Below are positions 19,101 to 26,064 of a stretch of DNA of 64,000 bases, piece after piece (the stretch's first letter is position 1; every line of letters begins with the position of its first letter). Location: the NCBI RefSeq assembly GCF_006386545.1, contig NZ_SWAR01000025.1, positions 25,571 through 89,570 of the forward strand. The letters run 5' to 3'. Both the position numbers and the translations under genes were made by a program. Source of the stretch: Methylibium rhizosphaerae. Its GTDB lineage: Bacteria; Pseudomonadota; Gammaproteobacteria; Burkholderiales; Burkholderiaceae_C. The notes below the pieces were generated by a model. The model was given only the letters and a program-made list of their open reading frames with translations, did no database searches and was not told where the DNA came from.

Positions 19101-22100
19101 CCTATTACCACCAGATCGAGTTCGCACGCGCGCTGGGCTTGAGCAGCGAAGGGCACGAGGGATTTCCGACGCTGGTGGGCCCGCACCAGATCAACGCGGC
19201 GCACTCGATGCAACAGGTGCATGGCCACATCCAAGCGGGCTACCCCGACGCGACCAACCTTCATTTCCGCCCAGCCGCCGATCCGTACCATCCGCCGCTG
19301 CAGTACCAGCGCACCCTCCGGATGCCCGGCGCCAGCCGCGTGGCGTTTGAGCGCCCGCGGGCCACGGGAACGCACGGTGAAGGCGCGAAGCCGTGGCGCA
19401 TCACGCATGGCGATGAACATGCCATGGCGCGCAGCGTGAACCCAACGCGCTCGGACACCAACTGCATCAACAGCGCGGTGACGCTCGATCGGATGATGAG
19501 TTCGCCTGGCACGCTGCTGCAGGCCGTGCCTTCTGGCGCCAAGACGCTGGCGCAGGTGTTTGCGCTGTACGGCGACGCCCCCACCGCCGCCTTCGGCAAC
19601 TCTGGCGATGCACTGGCACATGTCGCGACGCTGCCTGAAGGCTCGCGCGGCTTCGTCACGATGGGCGGTGGCGACGGCGCCGACCTGCACATCGTGAACT
19701 TCGTGCGGCGTGGCGATGATGTGGACGTGATCGACGCGCAGGCCGGTCGCCATGTCAGGAGCTTCGACGCAGCGGATGTGCATGTGATCGTCACGCACCA
19801 GGGCGGCAGGCCGCCGGTGGACATGACGGTGATGTCGGGGCCGCAGCTGCGGCGATTCCTTGCGACTTCGCCGCACGATGCGCCGGCGCAGGGGCCGCAG
19901 GGATGGGTCTCAGGGCTGCCCTCCAATGCAGGCAAGCCCGGATTCGATGCGCAAGGCGATGCGTTGCAACCCACCTCGTTCGGCCGGCGTCGCAGCACCT
20001 GGGACGATGTGGCACGAGGCGCGGACGGATACATCCACCGCCAGCAGCTGGCGGCCCAGCCCGGCTCGAAGGTGCCGCCACTGAAGACCTCCGCCGACGA
20101 GGCCGCGGTGTTGAAGAGCCTCACCGACGAGCCGGAGATCAACTCGCGCGTGAAGTTCGTCGTCTCGAACGTGGGCCCCCACGACACCATCTTCAGCGGC
20201 GCTGGCGTGAAGGGTCGAAAACTCTATGAGACCTATGCGGCAGCCGCGAAGGCTGCCCAGGAAAACGGTGGCGGTTGGGTGCACCGGCTGGTGCCCGATG
20301 CGGCCAAGGGTTTGCCGCGCAGGCGCCAGCAGTTCGACAGCTCGGAGATCGTCGGCGCGGTGCACGTGGGCCGCGACGGCACGCAGCTGCCGATCGGCAT
20401 CCCGAACACGCGCCACGGCACTGAACTCGGCCGTTCGACCGAGGTGGCCGCGACGTGGAAGGAAGCCGTGAAGGGCGTGTTGACGCACACACCGACTCAC
20501 AGGAGAACAGGCGAGAAAAAACAGATCCGCGCGAAGGTGTTCACCTACGGGGCGGCGGGAGCCCGGATCGCCGCGGAGAGCGTTGCGCCGTTCCTGCCAT
20601 GGCCCGCAGCCGCCCTCAAGCATCCCGGCGCAAGCTACGCCACGCAGCCGCTGTCGAGCTTCGGGCGCGGCGCCTACCTCACTGCTTCTCAGCGGAGCAA
20701 GGAAGCGTATGCCGCCGCCACGACGGGCAACCTGGGCCTGGCGGAAAAGCTCATTGGCAAGGTGACCAGGGGTTCCGGCTGGCGCGGCGACAACCTGATG
20801 GAGCGCTCGAAGATCGATGAGCTGTACACCAGCATCTGGAAGGTCCAAGAGGTGGCTGAGACCTTCAGGCAGAAGCTCGGCGCCATGGGTGACGACGCCC
20901 CTTCCGCCAGCCGGTTCCGGCTTGACACCATCCAGCACCCAGACGAGGTGGCGCTCGCGCCAAAGCGCTATCTGGATGAGCCGGGTGTGGGCGACTTCAT
21001 CCAGCTGGTTCGCTTCCGGCAGCGCGACGGGATGTTCGGCCAGAAGACCCGTGTGGTCCGCCAGGAGCTGCTCCGCCGCCTGAGCAACATGGACCGCAGC
21101 GAGCTGGCCCGGGCAGCCGATCCGGCGTCGAAGGACAACTCGCCCGAGGCGCGGCTGCTGCGCCGGTTCCCGCAGGTGCGCAAGGCGTTCGAACGCCGGG
21201 TCGACGAGCGGCAGGACCTGCGTCGCGCGCATGGCGACTTGTACAAGGCACTGCTCGAGGTGGCGGCCGACCCCGAGAAGCCCGGATACGTGAGCGCTCA
21301 GGCCGCCGAAGGCAATGCCGGCAGCACCAACGCGCCGAGTTCCCGGCTCGGCCTCACCAGCCGTCGCGCCACGCTGGTGGCAAGCACCAACGTGTTCGTG
21401 GGCTGGTTCTTCAAGCCCATGCGGATCAGCTCCGTCACGACCGGTGTGGCGCACTTTGCCGACTTGCTGGCCGGCGGCTCGCTGTGGGCCAACTACAAGT
21501 ACAACATCAAGGTGGACCACCTGGACAACGTGAAGGCCAAGCTCAAGGCTGCGATGAAGGCCAGCGGCCTCGACGAGAAGCAGACGCGCGCCGCGGACCC
21601 GGATCTCGACAAGGAGCTCACAAACGCGCAGATCGACAAGGACAAGTGGAACAAGTGGCGAGACTTCTTCGGCCTCGCCAGCGCTGGGCGAGCCGTCGCG
21701 GTGGGCGTCGGCCTCCAGGAAGCGGGACTCCCCCTGCTCGGATACGCCTCCTACACGCAAGCCGGGCTGACCGTGGCATGGGTGGGGCTCCAGCAGATTC
21801 CGGCGCTGCGCAACGGCGCCGCGCCCACCGCCACCAAGATCCTGAAGTGGAGCGCGGTGGGGGCCATCGCACTGGTGCCGGTCGCTCCGGCGGTCTACAA
21901 CGCCTTCTTCGCGCCGAAGAAGGACGACAACGCCAAGAACCTCGTGGAGTGGACGGTCTGGGGGCTGAAGCAGGCGGCCAGCGGGGTGAAGGACTGGCTG
22001 CAGCAGCCAGCCGACCAAATGCCCGTGCCCGGCCCGGCCAACAGCCCGTCGGCCACCCAAAGCCCCTCGGTGACGACAGCACCGACGGTGAGGCCCAGCC

Positions 22101-22453
22101 CGTCGGCCACTACCCCTGGCACCGGCGACAAGCCACCTGGCCGCGACCCGCACCCGCCAGTGTTCAAGCCCATCTACGTCACAGTCGATGGCAGCGACCC
22201 GAAGACCGGCACGCTGAGAGGCATCGCAGAGAACAACGCGGCCACGCTGCTGGCGGGACCTGAGCTCGACAAGGCCAGGCAGGAGGGCGGCCGCAACCGG
22301 GTGGCGAACGAGGCGCTGTCGCAGCTGTTCAACCTCAACCCGCGGTTCGACAAGCGGTTGATGGACGGCGTCGTCAGCAACGTCGCCGGCGACCCCGACA
22401 CGCTGATGGAGGGCTGGAAGGTCAAGGTGGGAGAGACGCGGGTGAGCGGCTGA
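13196..22453 (+). CDS. Giant 3085-residue multidomain protein, probable T3SS effector
   Basis: This gene lies 44 bases after sctU on the same strand (GAGGAC before the ATG) and probably belongs to the T3SS operon. The layout is as follows. A polar N-terminus of about 15 residues is followed by a Glu/Arg/Ala coiled coil to about 110 and charged helical sequence to about 1120. That helical part is interrupted by two related beta-rich segments (about 486-519 and 854-900). A module resembling DUF4781 (from memory) lies at about 1123-1540, with a hydrophobic stretch at about 1340-1382. A zinc-peptidase-like site has H1922-E1923-G-T-H1926 and E1966. A papain-fold/glutamine-deamidase-like site has C2090, H2165, D2180 and Q2182. 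Helical sequence leads to hydrophobic segments after about 2720. A Pro/Ser/Thr linker and a LysM-like tail form the last 100 residues. There is no Sec signal and no adjacent immunity gene. Secretion and toxicity are inferred; a structural or translocon role is an alternative. Confidence 0.75.
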   Translation: MGPGTVSKPSPESQAAAEHLAALRAAEEARRRAEEAARRAAEEARRKAEEARRQAEAARREAEQAKKAAADAARAEKKDDKELQQLRDAAQAKETEALKKEAKASLAEKEKLLLDSKLQDAQQGRNPTAPSEGTQAAEKEVGLAKKVVALYEAPEQKGDQALDGASARTKDLQTKAQEAAKPAFDALMRGEQPTKEQEDKANKAIGEWLDAAQQEMRTAGVTAQAKGGDVNTAIDEQAAAIRKRLEDGGVFDPKAFDESLNAAKSEVKGESPAARQLRMEQYDSRKTAQADYDKARQDAKTADEKADAAEAYAKNFKSASTDSQVTARENARAEAKRLRQEADDAQAKADRLKLQGDATDSQYESDIADIKVRDAQAGYAKAKASGDKDAIAKAEKLLDGAIDEQTLAHDLRDDASAKLKLFDAKGNLADATAAWEAEKGNQPQLKEVEYNHRGTKTTRTITPDGYDKTFWATPGTDAGKNVQKIDGKWYYVTSGPRGTQSKQELNPVTAQLWEAHVGVNGEQKDGKTVGGAQLAADQAQAKLKLTLEDMFGTGDGQTPGRLDSQAWLGAEGDINKKLTDANDGVTAAQSALTAARRYGASADTIAELEADLGGKLQLQRQAQGMADALKAIKELRQAQRDLVEIQNPGSASRCPTMTEAQAQQRVNDLRDKARTAVANALKPPEFSPEQVKAARTRLGDNQKLLKTQEQTVETARTEWQNAKGDDKVKKDQTYQAALDKYDQLKLAVDNDASLVKQADTRYRADAAQNQYDNFGFVKPNEGYTRGGYNFAANLEDQPAGFDPTYDVKPPSNYDELLRTAKKEDDGTRVLSDGTKIKPDGTWELKDGTQIEHKDGKYYVSFKTYVAAGRAGMVASRSDKFEMHGVTAKLWDTKRLAYEADVGRTKFLDDLKLKGQTLPPAEPPPPVLGLDGKPRPTLLLTDDLAKRKPQVDKALTDATDARKLAQQNYDQGTGDRTELKTKLDEAIALEDIARKEQAAVDAVLLWQSSNRERQEYDANKRAGRPDAMCYAKPPGEKADDQRDLALKAITDWQGARDKLHTDRAQRTVDTAQAAHDTWKRENPWLAGSEKSSDTWKALQQAKGDYDLVKRGQAANAGARADEQAFISHNLKPGEHNDPQALYRLFDSNPQVMAQSVINDHYVQYGGEAITMQGRTHLGNLVSQALGWQPSVELDPNSPAYNQQLTKTQDLYGNLVKEQKELRGNVVDKIIELGGDDAKVTVLPVVYGLDEKNGGIVKTAIFKVEGDNGQVKYVDEQGWEYKSLDDYRANNSLPVEDVKLVMPEDGKFTLDDKGNVKLLVADARTETGWETFRRVSKIDYVVAGVGLVAGVVLTVGSMGTLSVPGAAIAVASVSLVAAGTYGVVTSAQSLQRQADHGQSVNPFTNAQARMDWLNLGLSALSVPVVGASGRATMLALRSKAAFDRVGDVADVTRLTAQQAADLQQGVAYAQRAAAWGKPAQAAAKPLAVGSGVAMEEGVRQLIQNWDNMSPSERNQQIAMLGLNAAGFASPVFAKGYVQAHNSVKGAFRDAPASTSATAPVSRPIANGAMGEPEAVPALAARGRDDFSLPTDTLPSGKPGQLPAGKPSDTPDPLAPLRERPSWWKQAPEGTSSIKVVKPAALDEGSRIVLSDLNTTSLKRTTDHGRPPNDRPSSRRLAGEGTVRAISAHRDLRNPHARVHTDQIAGANQPGAAVRSPSRRSRQEEVTLAARARDSNDAAPSEPGWFDDTLLRAALHPAMRKELLHVMREEAPQATPQQHLEAVETLYGTPQSVRMTSTHMPELFQRQVLAAWRRLEHAGTPVEINGWTPLVTPRPQTYQIRPSRPPQLDTVADFANSLRGVTPQSTRIARALDNGDIEFNLLSAPEFQRARSTQDTDVPLAFARGHRIFLNRDSDPWALLLDAVHEGTHALDHLTQLDIGRPYQIRVGDKVVDSGVHQRGSEVFGGDLEARAYYHQIEFARALGLSSEGHEGFPTLVGPHQINAAHSMQQVHGHIQAGYPDATNLHFRPAADPYHPPLQYQRTLRMPGASRVAFERPRATGTHGEGAKPWRITHGDEHAMARSVNPTRSDTNCINSAVTLDRMMSSPGTLLQAVPSGAKTLAQVFALYGDAPTAAFGNSGDALAHVATLPEGSRGFVTMGGGDGADLHIVNFVRRGDDVDVIDAQAGRHVRSFDAADVHVIVTHQGGRPPVDMTVMSGPQLRRFLATSPHDAPAQGPQGWVSGLPSNAGKPGFDAQGDALQPTSFGRRRSTWDDVARGADGYIHRQQLAAQPGSKVPPLKTSADEAAVLKSLTDEPEINSRVKFVVSNVGPHDTIFSGAGVKGRKLYETYAAAAKAAQENGGGWVHRLVPDAAKGLPRRRQQFDSSEIVGAVHVGRDGTQLPIGIPNTRHGTELGRSTEVAATWKEAVKGVLTHTPTHRRTGEKKQIRAKVFTYGAAGARIAAESVAPFLPWPAAALKHPGASYATQPLSSFGRGAYLTASQRSKEAYAAATTGNLGLAEKLIGKVTRGSGWRGDNLMERSKIDELYTSIWKVQEVAETFRQKLGAMGDDAPSASRFRLDTIQHPDEVALAPKRYLDEPGVGDFIQLVRFRQRDGMFGQKTRVVRQELLRRLSNMDRSELARAADPASKDNSPEARLLRRFPQVRKAFERRVDERQDLRRAHGDLYKALLEVAADPEKPGYVSAQAAEGNAGSTNAPSSRLGLTSRRATLVASTNVFVGWFFKPMRISSVTTGVAHFADLLAGGSLWANYKYNIKVDHLDNVKAKLKAAMKASGLDEKQTRAADPDLDKELTNAQIDKDKWNKWRDFFGLASAGRAVAVGVGLQEAGLPLLGYASYTQAGLTVAWVGLQQIPALRNGAAPTATKILKWSAVGAIALVPVAPAVYNAFFAPKKDDNAKNLVEWTVWGLKQAASGVKDWLQQPADQMPVPGPANSPSATQSPSVTTAPTVRPSPSATTPGTGDKPPGRDPHPPVFKPIYVTVDGSDPKTGTLRGIAENNAATLLAGPELDKARQEGGRNRVANEALSQLFNLNPRFDKRLMDGVVSNVAGDPDTLMEGWKVKVGETRVSG

Positions 22454-22500
22454 AGTGACGCCGGGCATGCCGCATCCGTGCCCGCGTGACGCAGGCGCTG

Positions 22501-22540
22501 CAACAGAGGCGCCGGCAGCGCACTGCCGGCGCCTCTGTTG
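22501..22540. terminator. Bidirectional terminator between the giant gene and the porin
   Basis: A perfect 18-bp inverted repeat (22501-22518 with 22523-22540) encloses the 4-base loop CGCA. It lies between the converging stops at 22453 and 22542. The GC-rich stem flanked by CAACAGA/TCTGTTG serves both directions. Confidence 0.85.
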
Positions 22541-22541
22541 A

Positions 22542-23639
22542 TCAGAAGTCGTACAGCATGCCGATCACGAAGCCCGACGGATCCGCCCCCGCGCCGGCCG
22601 CCGCCACGTTCAGCGGGTTCACGCCGAAGCGGTAGTTGGCGTTGGTGTCGTTGCTGATCTTCGTCCAGTAGACGTAGGCCTGGGCGCCCTTGAACAGGTT
22701 GTGCTCGTAGCCGAACGTCATCTGGCGCGCACCCGACTCGGCCCCCACGAACAGCGCGGCCGCGTCGGCGCCCACCACGGTGGTGCCGGCCGGGGCCGAG
22801 CCGCTCACGTCGCCGGCCTGGCCGTAGCGCAGGCTGAAGGCGCCTTTGCCCACCGGCACGGCCGCGGTCACGGTGGCGTACTTGCGGCTCGCGGTGCCCA
22901 CCGGCAGCTCGTAGTTGAGCTTGTTGAAGCCCGCGCCGATGTTGAGGAAGCCGAAGTCGTAGTTGGCCCCCAGCCGCCAGGCGTCGTCCTTGAAGCCGGT
23001 GGCGTTGAAGTTGCGGTGCTGTTCCCATGCGGCCATCGCCTTGAGCCTGGCGATGCGCCAGGTGAGCGACAGGCTGACGAGCTTCTTCTGTTCGCCCGAG
23101 CCCTTGTCCTCGTTGTCGAGGCCGTACTGCAGGGCGGCGCCGAAGCCGGCGAAATCGGGCGAGTCGTAGCGCAGCGAATTGCTCTGGCGCCGGCCGAAGC
23201 CGTTGTTCGAGCCGCCCAGCACGGCGATGGAGCCGTCGTCCTGGATGCCGGTGCCCTTGAAGCGGTCGGTGAGGCCGCCCAGGTCCTTCATCGGCGTGTC
23301 CATCTTGCCGAGGCGGAACTTGCCGAACACGCCCTCGAGCCCGACGAAGGTGTCGCGCCCGGCCAGCGTGTCGCCGCCGGCGTCCCAGCTCACGCCGGAC
23401 TCGAGCTGGGCGAACACCTTGATGCCTTCGATCTCGGTGGCCGCGCGCAGCCCGAAGCGCGACGAGTTGCTCGACACGCGCTGGTTGCCGCCGAAGGCGT
23501 CGGCCGCCGGCGTGCCGCCGAGCCGGGTCTTCTCGAAGTCGACGTTGGCGCGGCCGTAGAGGGTGAACTGCGCATGCGCGCCATGGGATGCAAGCAGCGC
23601 GCAGGCTGCCAGTGCTAAGGTGGTGAGGCTGGTTCTCAT
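22542..23639 (-). CDS. Trimeric Gram-negative porin (Burkholderiales OmpC-like family)
   Basis: This outer-membrane general porin passes small hydrophilic solutes. The 365-residue precursor has a signal peptide (MRTSLTTLALAACALLASHG, cut after AHA) and a mature start QFTLYGRANVDFEKT, typical of betaproteobacterial porins. Beta-strand patterning and the family segment SRFGLRAATEIEGIKVFAQL follow. The chain ends in a C-terminal Phe (GMLYDF), as needed for outer-membrane insertion. GGAGA precedes the ATG at 23639. It diverges from a two-component system and an ABC importer, which suggests it may be the matching outer-membrane entry route for that nutrient. The substrate cannot be read from sequence. 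Confidence 0.92.
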   Translation of the reverse strand: MRTSLTTLALAACALLASHGAHAQFTLYGRANVDFEKTRLGGTPAADAFGGNQRVSSNSSRFGLRAATEIEGIKVFAQLESGVSWDAGGDTLAGRDTFVGLEGVFGKFRLGKMDTPMKDLGGLTDRFKGTGIQDDGSIAVLGGSNNGFGRRQSNSLRYDSPDFAGFGAALQYGLDNEDKGSGEQKKLVSLSLTWRIARLKAMAAWEQHRNFNATGFKDDAWRLGANYDFGFLNIGAGFNKLNYELPVGTASRKYATVTAAVPVGKGAFSLRYGQAGDVSGSAPAGTTVVGADAAALFVGAESGARQMTFGYEHNLFKGAQAYVYWTKISNDTNANYRFGVNPLNVAAAGAGADPSGFVIGMLYDF

Positions 23640-23877
23640 GAAGTCTCCGTGGATGGGCCCCGCTGTGCGGCAGGGCGATTGCCGTTCGCGCTCTCTGTTG
23701 TGTGGCGCGCGGCAATGCTTCATGGATGCGCGAGGGCCAACAAACGGATCTACCCGCTACGCCGGCGCCAGCGAATTGCAAGCTGGCTTTCACCCGGCGT
23801 TGCTTTCGGCTGGCTTGCAACCCCCCGTGGTGCAAGTCCCGGTTCGCAACCGGATGCACGGTGGCACGATGCACGGC
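23640..23877. promoter_or_regulatory. Porin/response-regulator intergenic region with inverted-repeat candidate operator
   Basis: This is the 238-base divergent promoter region. It holds TTGCAAGC (23776-23783) and its exact inverse GCTTGCAA (23813-23820), each next to a GCTGGC/GGCTGGC sequence, followed by a near-palindrome CGGTTCGCAACCG around 23840. These are candidate binding sites for the adjacent response regulator. No clear -35/-10 pair was recognised. Confidence 0.35.
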
Positions 23878-24564
23878 ATGAAACTGCTGCTGGTTGAGGA
23901 CGACTTCGATCTTTCCGGTGTGCTGGGCAAGAGCCTGGCCGCCCGGGGCTTCGACGTGCTGTGCTGCGCCGACGGCATCGAGGCGCTTGCCGCGGCACGC
24001 AAGAAGCCGTTCGACGTGCTGGTGCTCGACCTCACGCTGCCGCGGCTCGACGGTCTGGAACTGCTGCAGCGGCTGCGCAGCGACGGCAGCCGGGTGCCGG
24101 TGCTCGTGCTGACCGCACGCGGCGCGGTGAGCGAGCGGGTGGCCGGGCTCAATGCGGGGGCCGACGACTACCTCGCCAAGCCGTTCGACCTCGACGAGCT
24201 GGTGGCGCGGCTGGGGGCGCTGACGCGCCGGCTGGGCCGCGACGGCGAGCTGCGCTGCGGCCAGCTGCGCTACGAGCCGGCCTCCAACGCCTTCTACAAC
24301 AACGAGGTGCCGCTGGACCTGTCGCCGCGCGAGGGCGACCTGCTCAGGAGCCTGATGTCCCGGGTGGACCACGTTGTGCCCAAGGAGGAGCTGCGCATCG
24401 CGGTGTTCGGCGACAACGACGAGACGCATGTGGACGCGATCGAGGTGATCGTGCACCGCCTGCGCAAGAAGCTGCAGCGCGCCAGCGTCGAGATCCTCAC
24501 GCTGCGCGGCGTCGGCTATCTGCTGTGCGACGACGCCAGCGCAGTGGCGCAGGCTGCGAGGTGA
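23878..24564 (+). CDS. OmpR/PhoB-family response regulator (TctD-like)
   Basis: This DNA-binding response regulator of 228 residues is presumably phosphorylated by the kinase encoded next. The receiver domain covers residues 1-115, with the acidic pair EDD at 7-9, the phospho-acceptor Asp in VLVLDLTLPRLDG (about residue 53) and the Lys of LAKPFD. A winged-helix trans_reg_C domain follows (about 130-220), with HVDAIEVIVHRLRKKL and TLRGVGYLL. The ATG at 23878 gives the canonical MKLLLVEDD start; an ATG three codons upstream is possible. The stop overlaps the kinase start by one base. Confidence 0.93.
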   Translation: MKLLLVEDDFDLSGVLGKSLAARGFDVLCCADGIEALAAARKKPFDVLVLDLTLPRLDGLELLQRLRSDGSRVPVLVLTARGAVSERVAGLNAGADDYLAKPFDLDELVARLGALTRRLGRDGELRCGQLRYEPASNAFYNNEVPLDLSPREGDLLRSLMSRVDHVVPKEELRIAVFGDNDETHVDAIEVIVHRLRKKLQRASVEILTLRGVGYLLCDDASAVAQAAR

Positions 24565-25961
24565 TGCTCACATGGCACGCCTGGCTCCTGCGCGCCCGGT
24601 CGTTGCGGCGCTTCCTGCTGGTGTGGCTGCTGGGCGGCCTGTGGCTGCTGGTGGGCGGTATCACGCTCGTGCTCTACCTTGCCACTGCGGTGCAGGCGGC
24701 CGATGCGCAGGACGAGCGGCTGCGCGCCGCGATTGCCGAGGTGGTGCAAAGCCGCTCCAGCGGCAGCGCGGCCGAGCCGCGGCATGCGGTGCTTTCGCAG
24801 TCGGGCGTGCTGTCGGGCGCCGAGCCTGCTTTCATGTCCACGCACTACCGGGTGAGCGACATGAACGGTGAATGGATCGCCGGCGAGCGAGGCCTTGCCG
24901 TCTACCCGTGGAGCGCCTCGCTGGCGTCCACCGGCACGCCGCAGCTCTACGTCACCCACCTGCACGGCAAGCTGGTGCGGGCGGCCGCCGCGGTGCGCCA
25001 TGTGAGCCGGGCGCCGGACGACGCCGCCAGCGTGATGGTGCAGTCGGCCGAGCCGCTGGCGCTGCGCTTTCCGTCGCTGGGCGACCTGCCGCGCGAGCCG
25101 CTGCTGTGGGTGTATGCGCTGGCCGCGGCCATGACCGTGGTGGTGGCCAGCGGCGTGGCACTCGCGCTGCGCTGGCTCGACCGCGCACGCGAAGCGCTGG
25201 GCTCGCCGCAGACCGATGCCGCGGCCTACGACGGGCCGGCCGAGCTGCTGCCGGCTGTGGAGCGCATGCACGGCCTGCACCGCCGCCAGCGCGAATGGGT
25301 CGGGCAGCAGCGCCGCTTCCTGGCCGATGCCTCGCATCAGCTGCGCACGCCGATGTCGGTGCTGCGCACGCAGCTGCAGTCAGCCATTGCGGGCGACGTG
25401 CCCCCCGCCGAGGTGCTGCCGCAGATGCTGCACACGGTGGACCGCGCCAGCGGCATGGCCAACCAGCTGCTGAGCCTCACCAAGCTCGAGCAGATCAAGC
25501 GGGCAGGGCAGCTGCAGCCGGTAGGGTTGTGGGGCGTCGCACGCGAGGCGGTGATGGAGCTGTCGCCGCTCATCGCCGCCAAGCGGCTCGACTTCGCGCT
25601 CGAGGGCGAAGAGGGCGCGCAGGCCCCGGCCGATGCGGTGATGCTCGGCGAGCTGGTGCGCAACCTGCTGGCCAATGCCATTGCACACACGCAGCCTGCC
25701 GGCCGGCTGGGCGTGCTGCTGCGCACCTACGCAGCCGTCACCGAGCTGGTGGTGTGGGACGAAGGCCCGGGGCTCGACGACGAGATCCGCCCGCGCCTGT
25801 TCCAGCCGTTTTCGTCGGCCAAGGGCGGCGTGGGCCTGGGCCTGTCGATCTGCCGCCAGATCGCCGACGCGATGGGCGCCACCATGGAGCTGTTCAACCG
25901 CATCGACGGTGACAAGGTCATCGGCGTCGATGCGGTGGTCACCTGGGGCCAGGGGCCCTGA
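24564..25961 (+). CDS. Sensor histidine kinase (TctE-like, 2CSK_N-type sensor)
   Basis: This inner-membrane sensor kinase of 465 residues is the partner of the preceding regulator. A membrane helix at about 15-40 and another at about 180-205 enclose a periplasmic sensor domain of the 2CSK_N type. The H-box FLADASHQLRTPMSVLRTQL carries the phospho-His (about residue 258). The N-box (LVRNLLANAIAHTQ), G1 (WDEGPGLDD) and G2 (GVGLGLSICRQ) boxes of the ATPase domain are complete. ATG at 24564 overlaps the regulator's TGA. The kinase lies upstream of an ABC importer, so it probably senses the imported compound or its lack. Confidence 0.93.
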   Translation: MLTWHAWLLRARSLRRFLLVWLLGGLWLLVGGITLVLYLATAVQAADAQDERLRAAIAEVVQSRSSGSAAEPRHAVLSQSGVLSGAEPAFMSTHYRVSDMNGEWIAGERGLAVYPWSASLASTGTPQLYVTHLHGKLVRAAAAVRHVSRAPDDAASVMVQSAEPLALRFPSLGDLPREPLLWVYALAAAMTVVVASGVALALRWLDRAREALGSPQTDAAAYDGPAELLPAVERMHGLHRRQREWVGQQRRFLADASHQLRTPMSVLRTQLQSAIAGDVPPAEVLPQMLHTVDRASGMANQLLSLTKLEQIKRAGQLQPVGLWGVAREAVMELSPLIAAKRLDFALEGEEGAQAPADAVMLGELVRNLLANAIAHTQPAGRLGVLLRTYAAVTELVVWDEGPGLDDEIRPRLFQPFSSAKGGVGLGLSICRQIADAMGATMELFNRIDGDKVIGVDAVVTWGQGP

Positions 25962-26064
25962 CACGACGACACACCGTTTCCTGTTTCGCAGCCCGATGCA
26001 TGCCCGCAAGCGGCGCATGCGGGGCGTGCCTTTCTTCGAATTCCGTACACGAGGAGAACGTTCG

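Noticed and set aside
19910..22468. An 852-residue frame antisense to the giant gene.
   Set aside because: Composition is that of a shadow, with no motif or ribosome site; the plus strand carries recognisable domains across the same span.
22454..22541. An immunity gene behind the giant toxin-like protein.
   Set aside because: Only 88 bases separate its stop from the convergent porin stop, and they are filled by the terminator hairpin.
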